This document shows positions 1-6,730 of a DNA stretch of 13,252 nt, in pieces (position 1 is the stretch's first letter; every line of letters begins with the position of its first letter). The stretch lies in assembly GCA_002426015.1 (NCBI GenBank), contig DINS01000019.1, positions 40,596 to 53,847 on the forward strand, written 5' to 3'. A program made the translations under genes and the position numbers. The notes below the pieces were generated by a model. The model saw only the letters and a program-made list of their open reading frames with translations, ran no database searches and was not told the origin of the DNA. This DNA comes from Flavobacteriaceae bacterium UBA5534. Its GTDB lineage: Bacteria > Bacteroidota > Bacteroidia > Flavobacteriales > Flavobacteriaceae.

Positions 1-536
1 GTTAAATAATTGGTGACAGCATAAGCTCTGTTTTTTGAAAGTGTCATATTAGACTCATCGGTGCCAACACTATCTGTATGACCAACAACAAGAATGTTGG
101 TATCTGGATATTCTTTAAAGACATTTACCAATTTATTCAATGTTTCTTGCGATTTAGCGTTGATATTGTATTTGGCTGTCTCAAAATAAACACCGCTATT
201 TTCATCAAACGTCACGACAATACCATCATCTACACGTTCAACTTTAGCTCCTGGAATTTCCTCTTCGATTTTTTGAGCTTGTTTATCCATTTTATTTCCA
301 ATTAATACACCAGCAGTACCTCCAACAACGCCACCAATGACAGCACCTAATTCTCCGTTTCCACCTTTTCCGACGTTATTTCCAATGATAGCTCCTAAAA
401 TAGCACCACCTGTGGCACCAATAACGGCACCTTTTTGTTTGTTATTTGCATTTTTAACTGATTTACAATTGGTTAAACTTAAGGTAAGTAACATTGTAAA
501 AAGTAAAATTCCGATTTTATTTATGGTTGTTTTCAT
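1..536 (-). CDS. Glycine-zipper / OmpA-domain lipoprotein, partial (3' end missing)
   Basis: This reading frame is open from an ATG at 536 to the left edge, giving 178 codons without a stop, so the C-terminus lies outside the window. It encodes an N-terminal signal with Cys24 (LTNC, a relaxed Bacteroidota-type lipobox) and then a glycine-rich zipper at residues 36-80 with many GxxxG-like spacings. The start of an OmpA-like peptidoglycan-binding domain follows from about residue 105. The OmpA signature is visible as GHTDSVG at 152-158, then N163, LS at 166-167 and RA at 170-171, matching the family's TDxxG...NxxLSxxRA pattern. By family knowledge it should be a lipoprotein tethering the outer membrane to peptidoglycan through diaminopimelate, with the zipper packing against membrane or oligomerising. 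It begins 10 bases after the lipocalin-like gene ends, so the two are probably co-transcribed. Function beyond envelope anchoring is inference. Confidence 0.88.
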   Translation of the reverse strand, partial: MKTTINKIGILLFTMLLTLSLTNCKSVKNANNKQKGAVIGATGGAILGAIIGNNVGKGGNGELGAVIGGVVGGTAGVLIGNKMDKQAQKIEEEIPGAKVERVDDGIVVTFDENSGVYFETAKYNINAKSQETLNKLVNVFKEYPDTNILVVGHTDSVGTDESNMTLSKNRAYAVTNYL

Positions 537-546
537 GTTTTTTATT

Positions 547-1017
547 TTAAAGTTTAGAGAAGTTCATTGTAATTGTAAATGGTTTCCCGTCTACTGTTAG
601 CGTCTGTTTCCACTGCATGTCAGTTTCTGAAAGAGATGCAAGGTTTAATCTGAAGCCCTTATTGGTTTCCGATTTGTTTTTGGCATTAGTTGGTTTTAAT
701 AAGAAATCATAAAGACCAGTAGTTTCGTCTATTTCCTGAATGGTAAAAACGAAATTACGTTCGCCAGATGTACAACCTGCTCCGTTGATATTGTATGTTC
801 CAGTATTGTTATTTGGAATAAACTGCCATGTACTGCCTTCGAAACAGGCTTTGCTGGCATCGTCGAGAAGTGTAACATTGTAGGTTCCTGGTTGATTATA
901 CGTTATAGAGTTTAATGACCAGTTGCCTTTAATAACTTTTTTTGATGCTCTAACGGTCTTTGTGCCACCACAGGACATCAAACTAATAGTTACGAGCAAT
1001 AAGAGAATCCGTTTCAT
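547..1017 (-). CDS. Lipocalin-like lipoprotein
   Basis: A 156-residue secreted protein. The N-terminus is a signal peptide ending in a lipobox (LMSC, Cys16). The mature part opens with G31-N-W33, the GxW signature at the first strand of lipocalin-like barrels, followed by alternating strands. Two cysteines, C58 and C82, could form a disulfide. The C-terminal repeat of short strands (MQWKQTLTVDG, then FTITMNF) fits the end of a small barrel. Lipocalin-like domains of this size are common in Flavobacteriia; ligands are generally unknown. The gene lies directly upstream of the OmpA-domain lipoprotein on the same strand with a 10-base gap, so both products probably go to the outer membrane together. 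Assignment to the lipocalin fold rests on pattern similarity and moderate recognition; no specific ligand can be claimed. Confidence 0.82.
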   Translation of the reverse strand: MKRILLLLVTISLMSCGGTKTVRASKKVIKGNWSLNSITYNQPGTYNVTLLDDASKACFEGSTWQFIPNNNTGTYNINGAGCTSGERNFVFTIQEIDETTGLYDFLLKPTNAKNKSETNKGFRLNLASLSETDMQWKQTLTVDGKPFTITMNFSKL

Positions 1018-1210
1018 ATAGTGTTGGTTTTTAATTAATAAATAGCTTTACTATTATATACGAAATCAAGACGTCGTTAGATGCGGGATTGTAAACGTGC
1101 CCTATTATTCAATTTCAAAAAAAATCAGCAATACACAATGGAGATGTCTGAAAGACAGTGTGATAAGACAATAATTTCATCGTCAATCTTGTAAGATTTT
1201 TAACAAGGAA
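1018..1210. other. Intergenic region between metG and the lipocalin-like gene
   Basis: This 193-base AT-rich gap holds the 3' side of metG and the 5' side of the lipocalin-like gene. I see no exact TAnnTTTG box upstream of 1017 and no convincing U-tailed terminator for metG. Two small inverted repeats are present: TGTCT/AGACA with a 4-base loop near 1145-1158, and AATCTT/AAGATT at 1185-1198. Neither is long enough to call a terminator on the metG strand. No open frame of note. Confidence 0.5.
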
Positions 1211-3295
1211 TTAACTAATATGAAGCCCATTGTTTACAGATTTGTCATCAGGATTCACAAACACCAATTTGCCTTCAGCATTTTCAGTCATTAAAATCAT
1301 GCCTTGACTATCAACTCCGCGTAAAGCTCTTGGAGCTAGATTTACCAATACAGTAACACGTTTACCAATAACTTCTTCGGCTGTAAAACTTTCTGCAATA
1401 CCAGAAACGATGGTTCTTACATCTATTCCTGTATCAACTTTTAAAACCAATAGCTTATTGGCTTTTGGCATTTTTTCGGCTTCTAAAATAGTACCAACAC
1501 GAATATCTAATTTTGAAAAATCATCAAAAGTTATCATGTCTTTTTGAGGCTCTACTTTTTTGTTGGCAGCTTCATTGGATTTTTTGCTTGCTATAAGTTT
1601 GTCTAGTTGCTTTTGAATAGTTTCATCTTCAATTTTTGAGAATAGCAATTCAGCTTTTCCAATTTGATGTCCAGCAGGAAGTAATACAGCTTTTGTGCTA
1701 ATATCTTCCCAAGACATCTCGACGGAGTTTATGCCGAGCGAAGTCGAGTTGCTCGATGTGACAGATAGAATATTCTTCAATTTATCTGATGTAAACGGTA
1801 AAAAAGGCTCACTTAAAGTCGCTAAAGCACTTGCAATTTGAAGAGCAACAAACATAATAGTCTTGGTGCGTTCTTCATCTGTTTTGATGAGTTTCCAAGG
1901 TTCTTCATCTGCTAAATACTTGTTTCCAAGTCGCGCTACATTCATTAATTCCTGACTTGCCTCTCTAAACCTATATCGTTCAATAGAGCTTGCAATGACT
2001 TCTGGATATGCTTTGATGGTCGCTAAAATTTCTTTGTCTGCAAGTGAGTATTCTGAAGGTGTTGGGACAATTCCATTATAATATTTATCAGTTAATACCA
2101 CAACACGATTGATAAAGTTTCCAAAAATGGCAACCAACTCATTATTGTTTTTTGCCTGAAAATCTGCCCAAGTAAAATCGTTGTCTTTAGTTTCTGGAGC
2201 GTTTGCAGTCAATGCATAACGTAATACGTCCTGCTGGTTTGGAAAATCTTCTAAATACTCTGGTAACCAAACGGCCCAATTTTTAGAAGTCGATAATTTA
2301 TTGCCTTCTAAATTTAAAAACTCATTCGCTGGTACATTGTCTGGTAATATATAACTTCCTTCAGCTTTTAACATTGCTGGGAAAATAATACAGTGAAATA
2401 CAATATTATCTTTTCCTATAAAGTGTACCAATTTGGTGTTTTCATCTTTCCAATAAGGCTCCCAATCTTTACCTACACGTTCTGCCCATTCTTTGGTTGC
2501 AGAAATGTATCCAATTGGTGCATCAAACCACACGTAAAGTACTTTTCCATCAGCACCTTCAACAGGTACAGGAATTCCCCAATCTAAATCTCTGGTTACT
2601 GCGCGTGGACGTAACCCATCATCAATCCAAGATTTTACTTGTCCATACACATTGGGTTTCCAATCTTTTTTATGTCCTTTTAAAATCCATTCTTTTAAAA
2701 AAGCTTCGTGTTTGTCTAAAGGTAAAAACCAGTGTTTGGTTTGTTTAAGAGTAGGTACGTTTCCAGTAATTGCAGACTTCGGATTTATTAAATCGGTGGC
2801 GTTCAAACTGCTTCCGCATTTTTCACATTGGTCACCATAGGCTTCTTCATTGCCACATTTTGGGCAAGTTCCTGTGACAAATCTATCAGCTAAAAACTGA
2901 TCCGCTTCTTCATCATACAATTGTTCAGTGATTTCTTCAATAAATTCGCCTTTATCGTAAAGTGCTTTAAAGAATTCTTGAGCAGTATCATGATGAATTT
3001 TTGCAGATGTACGTGAATAATTATCAAAAGAAACTCCAAAATCTTCAAACGATTTTTTGATGATAGCATGGTATTTATCTACGATATCTTGTGGTGTTAC
3101 ACCTTCTTTTTTTGCTTTAATGGTAATGGGAACACCATGCTCATCGCTTCCGCAAATGAAAGCTACATCATTTCCTGTTAATCGAAGGTAGCGTGCATAA
3201 ATATCTGCTGGTACATACACACCTGCTAAATGCCCAATATGTATAGGACCGTTGGTGTAAGGTAATGCAGCTGTAATGGTATATCGTTTTGACAT
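1211..3295 (-). CDS. metG: Methionine--tRNA ligase (methionyl-tRNA synthetase)
   Basis: A class I aminoacyl-tRNA synthetase of 694 residues that charges tRNA-Met with methionine in the cytoplasm. The catalytic Rossmann fold is marked by the HIGH motif at 19-22 and the KMSKS equivalent KLSTS at 333-337. A zinc knuckle with C144, C147, C157 and C160 lies in the connective insertion. The helical anticodon domain follows. Residues 587-694 form the C-terminal EMAP/Trbp111-type tRNA-binding OB domain (DIRVGTI, then GIAESF and SQGMIL), so this is the long, dimerising form of the enzyme. Residues about 512-528 are a serine-rich stretch encoded by a palindromic element that looks inserted at the junction between anticodon domain and linker; the frame is kept. 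It is transcribed divergently from ldcA, with an exact TAnnTTTG box just upstream of the ATG. Confidence 0.98.
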   Translation of the reverse strand: MSKRYTITAALPYTNGPIHIGHLAGVYVPADIYARYLRLTGNDVAFICGSDEHGVPITIKAKKEGVTPQDIVDKYHAIIKKSFEDFGVSFDNYSRTSAKIHHDTAQEFFKALYDKGEFIEEITEQLYDEEADQFLADRFVTGTCPKCGNEEAYGDQCEKCGSSLNATDLINPKSAITGNVPTLKQTKHWFLPLDKHEAFLKEWILKGHKKDWKPNVYGQVKSWIDDGLRPRAVTRDLDWGIPVPVEGADGKVLYVWFDAPIGYISATKEWAERVGKDWEPYWKDENTKLVHFIGKDNIVFHCIIFPAMLKAEGSYILPDNVPANEFLNLEGNKLSTSKNWAVWLPEYLEDFPNQQDVLRYALTANAPETKDNDFTWADFQAKNNNELVAIFGNFINRVVVLTDKYYNGIVPTPSEYSLADKEILATIKAYPEVIASSIERYRFREASQELMNVARLGNKYLADEEPWKLIKTDEERTKTIMFVALQIASALATLSEPFLPFTSDKLKNILSVTSSNSTSLGINSVEMSWEDISTKAVLLPAGHQIGKAELLFSKIEDETIQKQLDKLIASKKSNEAANKKVEPQKDMITFDDFSKLDIRVGTILEAEKMPKANKLLVLKVDTGIDVRTIVSGIAESFTAEEVIGKRVTVLVNLAPRALRGVDSQGMILMTENAEGKLVFVNPDDKSVNNGLHIS
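1713..1762. repeat. REP-like palindromic element inside metG
   Basis: On the minus strand this stretch runs from a GTCACATCGAG arm to a GTCGAGATGTC arm. Inside it is a second inverted pair, CTCGAC at 1718-1723 and GTCGAG at 1743-1748. Short palindromes combining TCACATCGAG, CGCAGTCGAG or similar with GATGTC are, from memory, widely scattered in intergenic regions of Flavobacteriaceae genomes. Here the element sits within a coding frame and is translated as a Ser/Thr/Asn-rich insert. The GC content and CG dinucleotides are clearly above those of the flanking AT-rich codons. Identification as a dispersed repeat is inference because no second copy occurs in the window. Confidence 0.6.
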
Positions 3296-3319
3296 GTTTC
3301 GGTATCATTTTTGAAGCCA

Positions 3320-3327
3320 CAAAAGTA
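3320..3327 (-). promoter_or_regulatory. Probable metG promoter -7 box
   Basis: The minus strand reads TACTTTTG, an exact match to the Bacteroidota -7 consensus TAnnTTTG, placed 24 bases upstream of the metG ATG. That predicts a short leader of roughly 20 bases. No good -33 TTG was seen at the usual spacing of about 19 bases. I saw no equally clear box for the divergent ldcA gene in the 60-base gap. Confidence 0.5.
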
Positions 3328-3355
3328 CGCATTTTGAAAGGGATTTAGAAAAAAA

Positions 3356-4393
3356 ATGTACATTTACAGGATGTCAAATAACAGATTAATAATTGCGCTA
3401 TGTTGTGTTGTTTTTTTCTTTGGAAAAATGACTATTTCAGCACAAACTAAATTAGCAACTAAACACGAAGATAAATTGATACAGCCACCCTATTTAAAAG
3501 CAGGTGATACAGTAGCTATTGTTGCGCCTTCAGGAATTCTAAAAGAACGAACCGATGAGGTCGAACAGGCCAAAGCCTTATTAAAAAGTTGGAATTTGAA
3601 TGTGGTTGTGGGCAAGCATGTGTTTAGTCAAAACAATCATTTTGCAGGTACCGATGATGAACGTTGTGAAGATTTTCAAAAAGCATTGGACGACCCAAAA
3701 ATCAGTGCCATTTGGGCAGCTCGAGGTGGCTATGGAACGGTTAGAATTATTGATAAATTAGATTACACCAAGTTCAAGAAAAAGCCAAAATGGATCATTG
3801 GTTATAGTGATATTACCGCATTGCACAATCAAGTTCATAACGAAGGATTCCAGTCGATACACGCGATGATGTGCGTGAGTTTAACAGATGACAAAAAGGG
3901 TTTGGAAGAAACGATTGCAACATTTAAAGATGCCATTTTTGGCAAACCATTATCATACACTTTGAAAGGTTCACAGTATAACAGAACAGGAACAGTCACT
4001 GCTCCTTTGGTTGGAGGTAATTTAACGGTTTTACATACGATGTTAGGCTCAAAAACCAGTATTGATGTGTCAGGGAAGATTTTGTTCTTTGAAGAAATTG
4101 GGGAGTACGAGTACCATATAGACAGAATGCTTCAAAGCTTAAAACGCGCTGGCTATTTTGATAATTGTAAAGGTGTGATTGTGGGTGATATCAGTAAAGT
4201 TAGAAAAAACACAACCGCTTGGGGAAAACCTGTTGAACAACTTATTATTGATGCACTTGCAGAATATAACTTTCCTATTGCGTTTAATATGCCAGCAGGA
4301 CACGAGAAAGATAATCGTGCCATGATACTTGGCCGAACAGTTGAGTTGAATGTTGTGAAAGAAAAAACCACGTTAATTTTTAAAGACAAGTAA
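3356..4393 (+). CDS. ldcA: LD-carboxypeptidase, peptidase family S66 (muramoyltetrapeptide carboxypeptidase type)
   Basis: A 345-residue serine peptidase of the S66 family, which in known members removes the terminal D-alanine from murein tetrapeptides during peptidoglycan recycling; some relatives cleave other amide substrates such as microcin C. The Ser-Glu-His set typical of the family is visible: Ser151 in GYSDITALHN, Glu246 in the LFFEEIGEYEYHIDRM block, and His316 in MPAGHEKDNR. The family N-terminal motif appears as GDTVAIVAPSG at 50-60. A hydrophobic leader ending near Ala29 (TISAQ) suggests export to the periplasm, unlike the cytoplasmic E. coli enzyme. The ATG at 3356 follows an A-rich run favoured at Bacteroidota starts, but an in-frame ATG at 3371 gives a cleaner signal peptide and is a real alternative. 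The stop is immediately followed by the start of the next lipoprotein gene. Confidence 0.92.
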   Translation: MYIYRMSNNRLIIALCCVVFFFGKMTISAQTKLATKHEDKLIQPPYLKAGDTVAIVAPSGILKERTDEVEQAKALLKSWNLNVVVGKHVFSQNNHFAGTDDERCEDFQKALDDPKISAIWAARGGYGTVRIIDKLDYTKFKKKPKWIIGYSDITALHNQVHNEGFQSIHAMMCVSLTDDKKGLEETIATFKDAIFGKPLSYTLKGSQYNRTGTVTAPLVGGNLTVLHTMLGSKTSIDVSGKILFFEEIGEYEYHIDRMLQSLKRAGYFDNCKGVIVGDISKVRKNTTAWGKPVEQLIIDALAEYNFPIAFNMPAGHEKDNRAMILGRTVELNVVKEKTTLIFKDK

Positions 4394-5143
4394 ATGAGGA
4401 CATCAATCATACTTTTATTATTCTCCCTAGCATTATTAAGTTGTTCAACAAATAGATATTTACTTTCTGATAATAACGACGATAAAGAATTTTTAAGCAA
4501 AAAAATAAACGAGTTTAAAAAAACTGAAGGTATAACAGGTAAACCTTTAATTGTTATTGATGGTAAACCTTATAGATACAATCATGAGTTAAAAAATAAA
4601 AGACTTGAATTGTCAAAATCAGATATTGAAAAAATAGATGTTCTTAAGAAAGATGTTGGTATAAGAATTTATGGTGAATTTGCTGAAGGAGGCGTTTTGT
4701 TAATTACCACAAAAGATTATAAAAATGAAGAAAAAGGAAAAAGTCAGAAAAAAGAAAACATAAAAGAAACCACCCTAAATGATATAATAAAAAGCGGCAA
4801 AATATTAATAATAGTTGATGGTAATGAGGCCAGTAAAGAGACTTTAGATAAAATTAATCCTGATAATATTGAATCAGTTGATGTATTAAGAAGAGAGGCA
4901 GCTAACGAATTATACCCCGATAAAGATTTAGATGGTGTGATATATGTAAATACCAAGGCATCTTTTTCTGATAGTAATGTTTTGTTTTTAGTCGATGGAA
5001 AGGAGATCCCAAAAGAAGATTTAGAAAAGATTAATCCAAATGATATTCATACTGTTACTGTAATAAAAGACAAAGAGGAGCAAAAAAAATACACAAATAA
5101 AGAGTATGATGGTATAGTTATTATTGTCATGAAGAAACAATAA
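4394..5143 (+). CDS. Lipoprotein with three tandem TonB-plug-like modules
   Basis: A 249-residue protein with a lipoprotein signal (LLSC, Cys17). After a charged linker come three copies of one module: residues about 51-107, 137-188 and 196-247. Each has a strand with I/V-D-G, a helix-like lysine/glutamate stretch, then a D/N-I-x-x-(I/V)-x-V-(L/I)-(K/R) strand, and ends in a Gly-Val/Ile-rich strand with TTK, NTK or MKK. This pattern resembles the fragment of the TonB-dependent receptor plug that also occurs as an accessory domain in other Bacteroidota proteins such as some M56/BlaR1-like peptidases. There is no beta-barrel, so it is not a receptor itself. The ATG touches the ldcA stop (TAAATG), implying translational coupling and co-expression with the LD-carboxypeptidase. 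Function unknown; binding to a surface partner is a guess. Base composition is more AT-rich and lysine-rich than the neighbours. Confidence 0.85.
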   Translation: MRTSIILLLFSLALLSCSTNRYLLSDNNDDKEFLSKKINEFKKTEGITGKPLIVIDGKPYRYNHELKNKRLELSKSDIEKIDVLKKDVGIRIYGEFAEGGVLLITTKDYKNEEKGKSQKKENIKETTLNDIIKSGKILIIVDGNEASKETLDKINPDNIESVDVLRREAANELYPDKDLDGVIYVNTKASFSDSNVLFLVDGKEIPKEDLEKINPNDIHTVTVIKDKEEQKKYTNKEYDGIVIIVMKKQ

Positions 5144-5159
5144 TTGTAATAAGAAAAAG

Positions 5160-5192
5160 ATTCCGAAATTTCAGTAATGCCTTTGCAGGAAT
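5160..5192. repeat. Possible degenerate palindromic element before yraN
   Basis: An ATTCC arm at 5160-5164 and a GGAAT arm at 5188-5192 flank an inner palindrome GAAATTTC (5165-5172) and the sequence CTTTGCAGGA. The right half resembles the GCAGGAAT arm of short repeats I remember from flavobacterial genomes. It ends just before the yraN ATG. The evidence is weak and the arms are only 5 bases. Confidence 0.25.
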
Positions 5193-5193
5193 A

Positions 5194-5553
5194 ATGGCAC
5201 AACACAACGAACTTGGCAAAATAGGCGAACAACTTGCAGTAGATTATCTTTTGTCAAAGGACTATGAAATCATTGCTCGAAATTATATGTTTCAAAAAGC
5301 CGAAATTGACATTATAGCCAAACATAACAACTTAATGATTTGCGTTGAAGTCAAAACCCGCAATTCAGAATTTTTTGGAGACCCTCAAGAGTTTGTAACA
5401 AAAGGAAAAATAAAGAATCTGGTCAAAGCCATGGATGCTTTTGTGATTGAAAATGATATTCCACTAGAAACACGATTTGATATCATTGCAGTTTTGAAGA
5501 ATAAAAAAATGGAGCAGGTGACGCATTATGAGAATGCTTTTTATCATTTCTAA
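5194..5553 (+). CDS. yraN: YraN family protein (UPF0102), endonuclease-like fold
   Basis: A 119-residue protein of the YraN/UPF0102 family, which has a restriction-endonuclease-like core related to archaeal Holliday junction resolvases; its cellular role is not settled. The family pattern is present in order: GxxGE at 8-12 (GKIGEQLA), E37 and D39 in the KAEIDII segment, and E52-V-K54 in CVEVKTR, corresponding to the metal-binding E...D...ExK nuclease signature. Length is normal for the family. It follows the plug-module lipoprotein by 50 bases on the same strand, so it may share the ldcA transcript. It converges on nadD with only 23 bases between them. I kept the ATG at 5194 because it leads directly into the conserved N-terminal motif. 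Confidence 0.93.
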   Translation: MAQHNELGKIGEQLAVDYLLSKDYEIIARNYMFQKAEIDIIAKHNNLMICVEVKTRNSEFFGDPQEFVTKGKIKNLVKAMDAFVIENDIPLETRFDIIAVLKNKKMEQVTHYENAFYHF

Positions 5554-5576
5554 ACACCTGTGGAGGCAGTAATTTG

Positions 5577-6155
5577 TTACCTATAAAAATTCATTTCATC
5601 CAAATATTCCCAGACATGCTCTGGCAACATTGGCCTTACGTTTTTCCCTTCTTTTATAGAGTTTCTAATGAACGTGGAAGACAATTCCATAATTGGTGCA
5701 GCCACGTGGTGTATTTTTGGATGCTTGTCAAATTGGGTTTCAATTTTTCCTTCTGAAATTCTTGGATATACATAAATATCATGTCCTTCTAAAATCAACT
5801 CGTAGTTTTTCCATTTGTGAAAGCTCTTCAAATTGTCTTCACCCATAATCAACGAGAATGTATGCTCTGGAAATTTCTCTTGAAGATAGACAAGCGTATT
5901 GATGGTATAATTAGGTTGAGGTAAGCTAAATTCGATATCGCTTGGGCGTAATTTTGGGTAATCTTTAGTGGCACGATACACCATTTCCAAACGCTGGTGG
6001 TTATCGAGCATCGAGTTTTTGACCTTAAACGGACTTTGAGGGGTCACTACAAACCAAATCTGGTCTAAATCACTGTGTTCAGCCATATGGTTGGCAATAG
6101 TTAAATGCCCAACATGGATAGGGTTGAAAGTACCAAAATAGAGTCCAATCTTCAT
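5577..6155 (-). CDS. nadD: Nicotinate-nucleotide adenylyltransferase
   Basis: A 192-residue nucleotidyltransferase that adenylates nicotinate mononucleotide to deamido-NAD in NAD synthesis. The T/HIGH-type nucleotide-binding motif is at 8-17 (GTFNPIHVGH), the substrate-binding MGEDNLKSFHKW block spans 104-115, and the family's C-terminal SSTxIR motif is at 159-164 (SSTFIR). Length is normal. Its ATG overlaps the gmk stop in an ATGA arrangement, a four-base overlap implying translational coupling. It is the last gene of the yicC-gmk-nadD operon. No terminator is obvious in the short gap before the convergent yraN. Confidence 0.97.
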   Translation of the reverse strand: MKIGLYFGTFNPIHVGHLTIANHMAEHSDLDQIWFVVTPQSPFKVKNSMLDNHQRLEMVYRATKDYPKLRPSDIEFSLPQPNYTINTLVYLQEKFPEHTFSLIMGEDNLKSFHKWKNYELILEGHDIYVYPRISEGKIETQFDKHPKIHHVAAPIMELSSTFIRNSIKEGKNVRPMLPEHVWEYLDEMNFYR

Positions 6156-6730
6156 GGTTTATCCTTTAAAAAATCAGATACTAATTTATAAGATTCCTCA
6201 AGAGCATGCTCCAATTCGTCGTTGACCACAACTTTATCAAACAAAGGTGCTGTGGCTAATTCGGCTGAAGCCTTGGCAATACGCATGTTGATTTTGTCGT
6301 TACTTTCAGTTTTTCTGTTTTTCAAACGTATTTTAAGTTCATCGATACTTGGCGGCTTTACAAAAATGGCTAATGTCTCTTTTGGGAATTTTCGTTTGAT
6401 TCGCAATCCTCCAGATACATCAATATCAAAAATAACGTGCTTGCCTTTTGCCCAAATACGCTCAACTTCGGTTTTTAACGTGCCATAAAAGTTGTCGCGA
6501 TAGACTTCTTCCCATTCTAAAAATTCATCGTTCTTTATTTTTTTCTTGAACTCTTCAAAGGTCAAAAAGTAATAATCTTTTCCATCAACTTCCTCTCCTC
6601 TAATTTCTCTTGAGGTTGCCGAAATGGAGAATTCTAAACCAAGCTCTTTTTGCTTTAATAAATGCCTAACAATGGTGGTTTTACCCGAACCTGAAGGTGC
6701 TGAAAAGACAATTAATTTTCCTCCACTCAT
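6152..6730 (-). CDS. gmk: Guanylate kinase
   Basis: A 192-residue P-loop kinase that phosphorylates GMP to GDP with ATP. The Walker A loop is at about 10-19 (SAPSGSGKTT), followed by the GMP-binding residues in the ISATSREIRGEEVDGKDYYF segment (about 36-55) and the guanylate-kinase signature region with FLEWEEV and FYGTL. The FDIDVSGG segment is the Walker B region. Length is standard. The start codon shares one base with the yicC stop (TAATG), and the end overlaps nadD by four bases. The order yicC-gmk-nadD supports co-expression of nucleotide and NAD synthesis genes with an RNA-processing protein; the yicC-gmk neighbourhood is widely conserved in bacteria. Confidence 0.98.
   Translation of the reverse strand: MSGGKLIVFSAPSGSGKTTIVRHLLKQKELGLEFSISATSREIRGEEVDGKDYYFLTFEEFKKKIKNDEFLEWEEVYRDNFYGTLKTEVERIWAKGKHVIFDIDVSGGLRIKRKFPKETLAIFVKPPSIDELKIRLKNRKTESNDKINMRIAKASAELATAPLFDKVVVNDELEHALEESYKLVSDFLKDKP

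Noticed and set aside
337..600. Plus-strand open frame rich in Pro/Ala
   Set aside because: It is the antisense image of the glycine-zipper codons of the OmpA lipoprotein and the end of the lipocalin-like gene; no start signal or domain.
1185..1198. AATCTT/AAGATT hairpin as the metG terminator
   Set aside because: Stem of 6 AT-rich pairs with a 2-base loop, and the T-run lies on the plus strand, opposite to metG transcription.
4153..4500. Minus-strand open frame of 115 codons across the ldcA end
   Set aside because: Antisense to ldcA and the following lipoprotein, both well supported; composition is what antisense of lysine-rich coding sequence gives.
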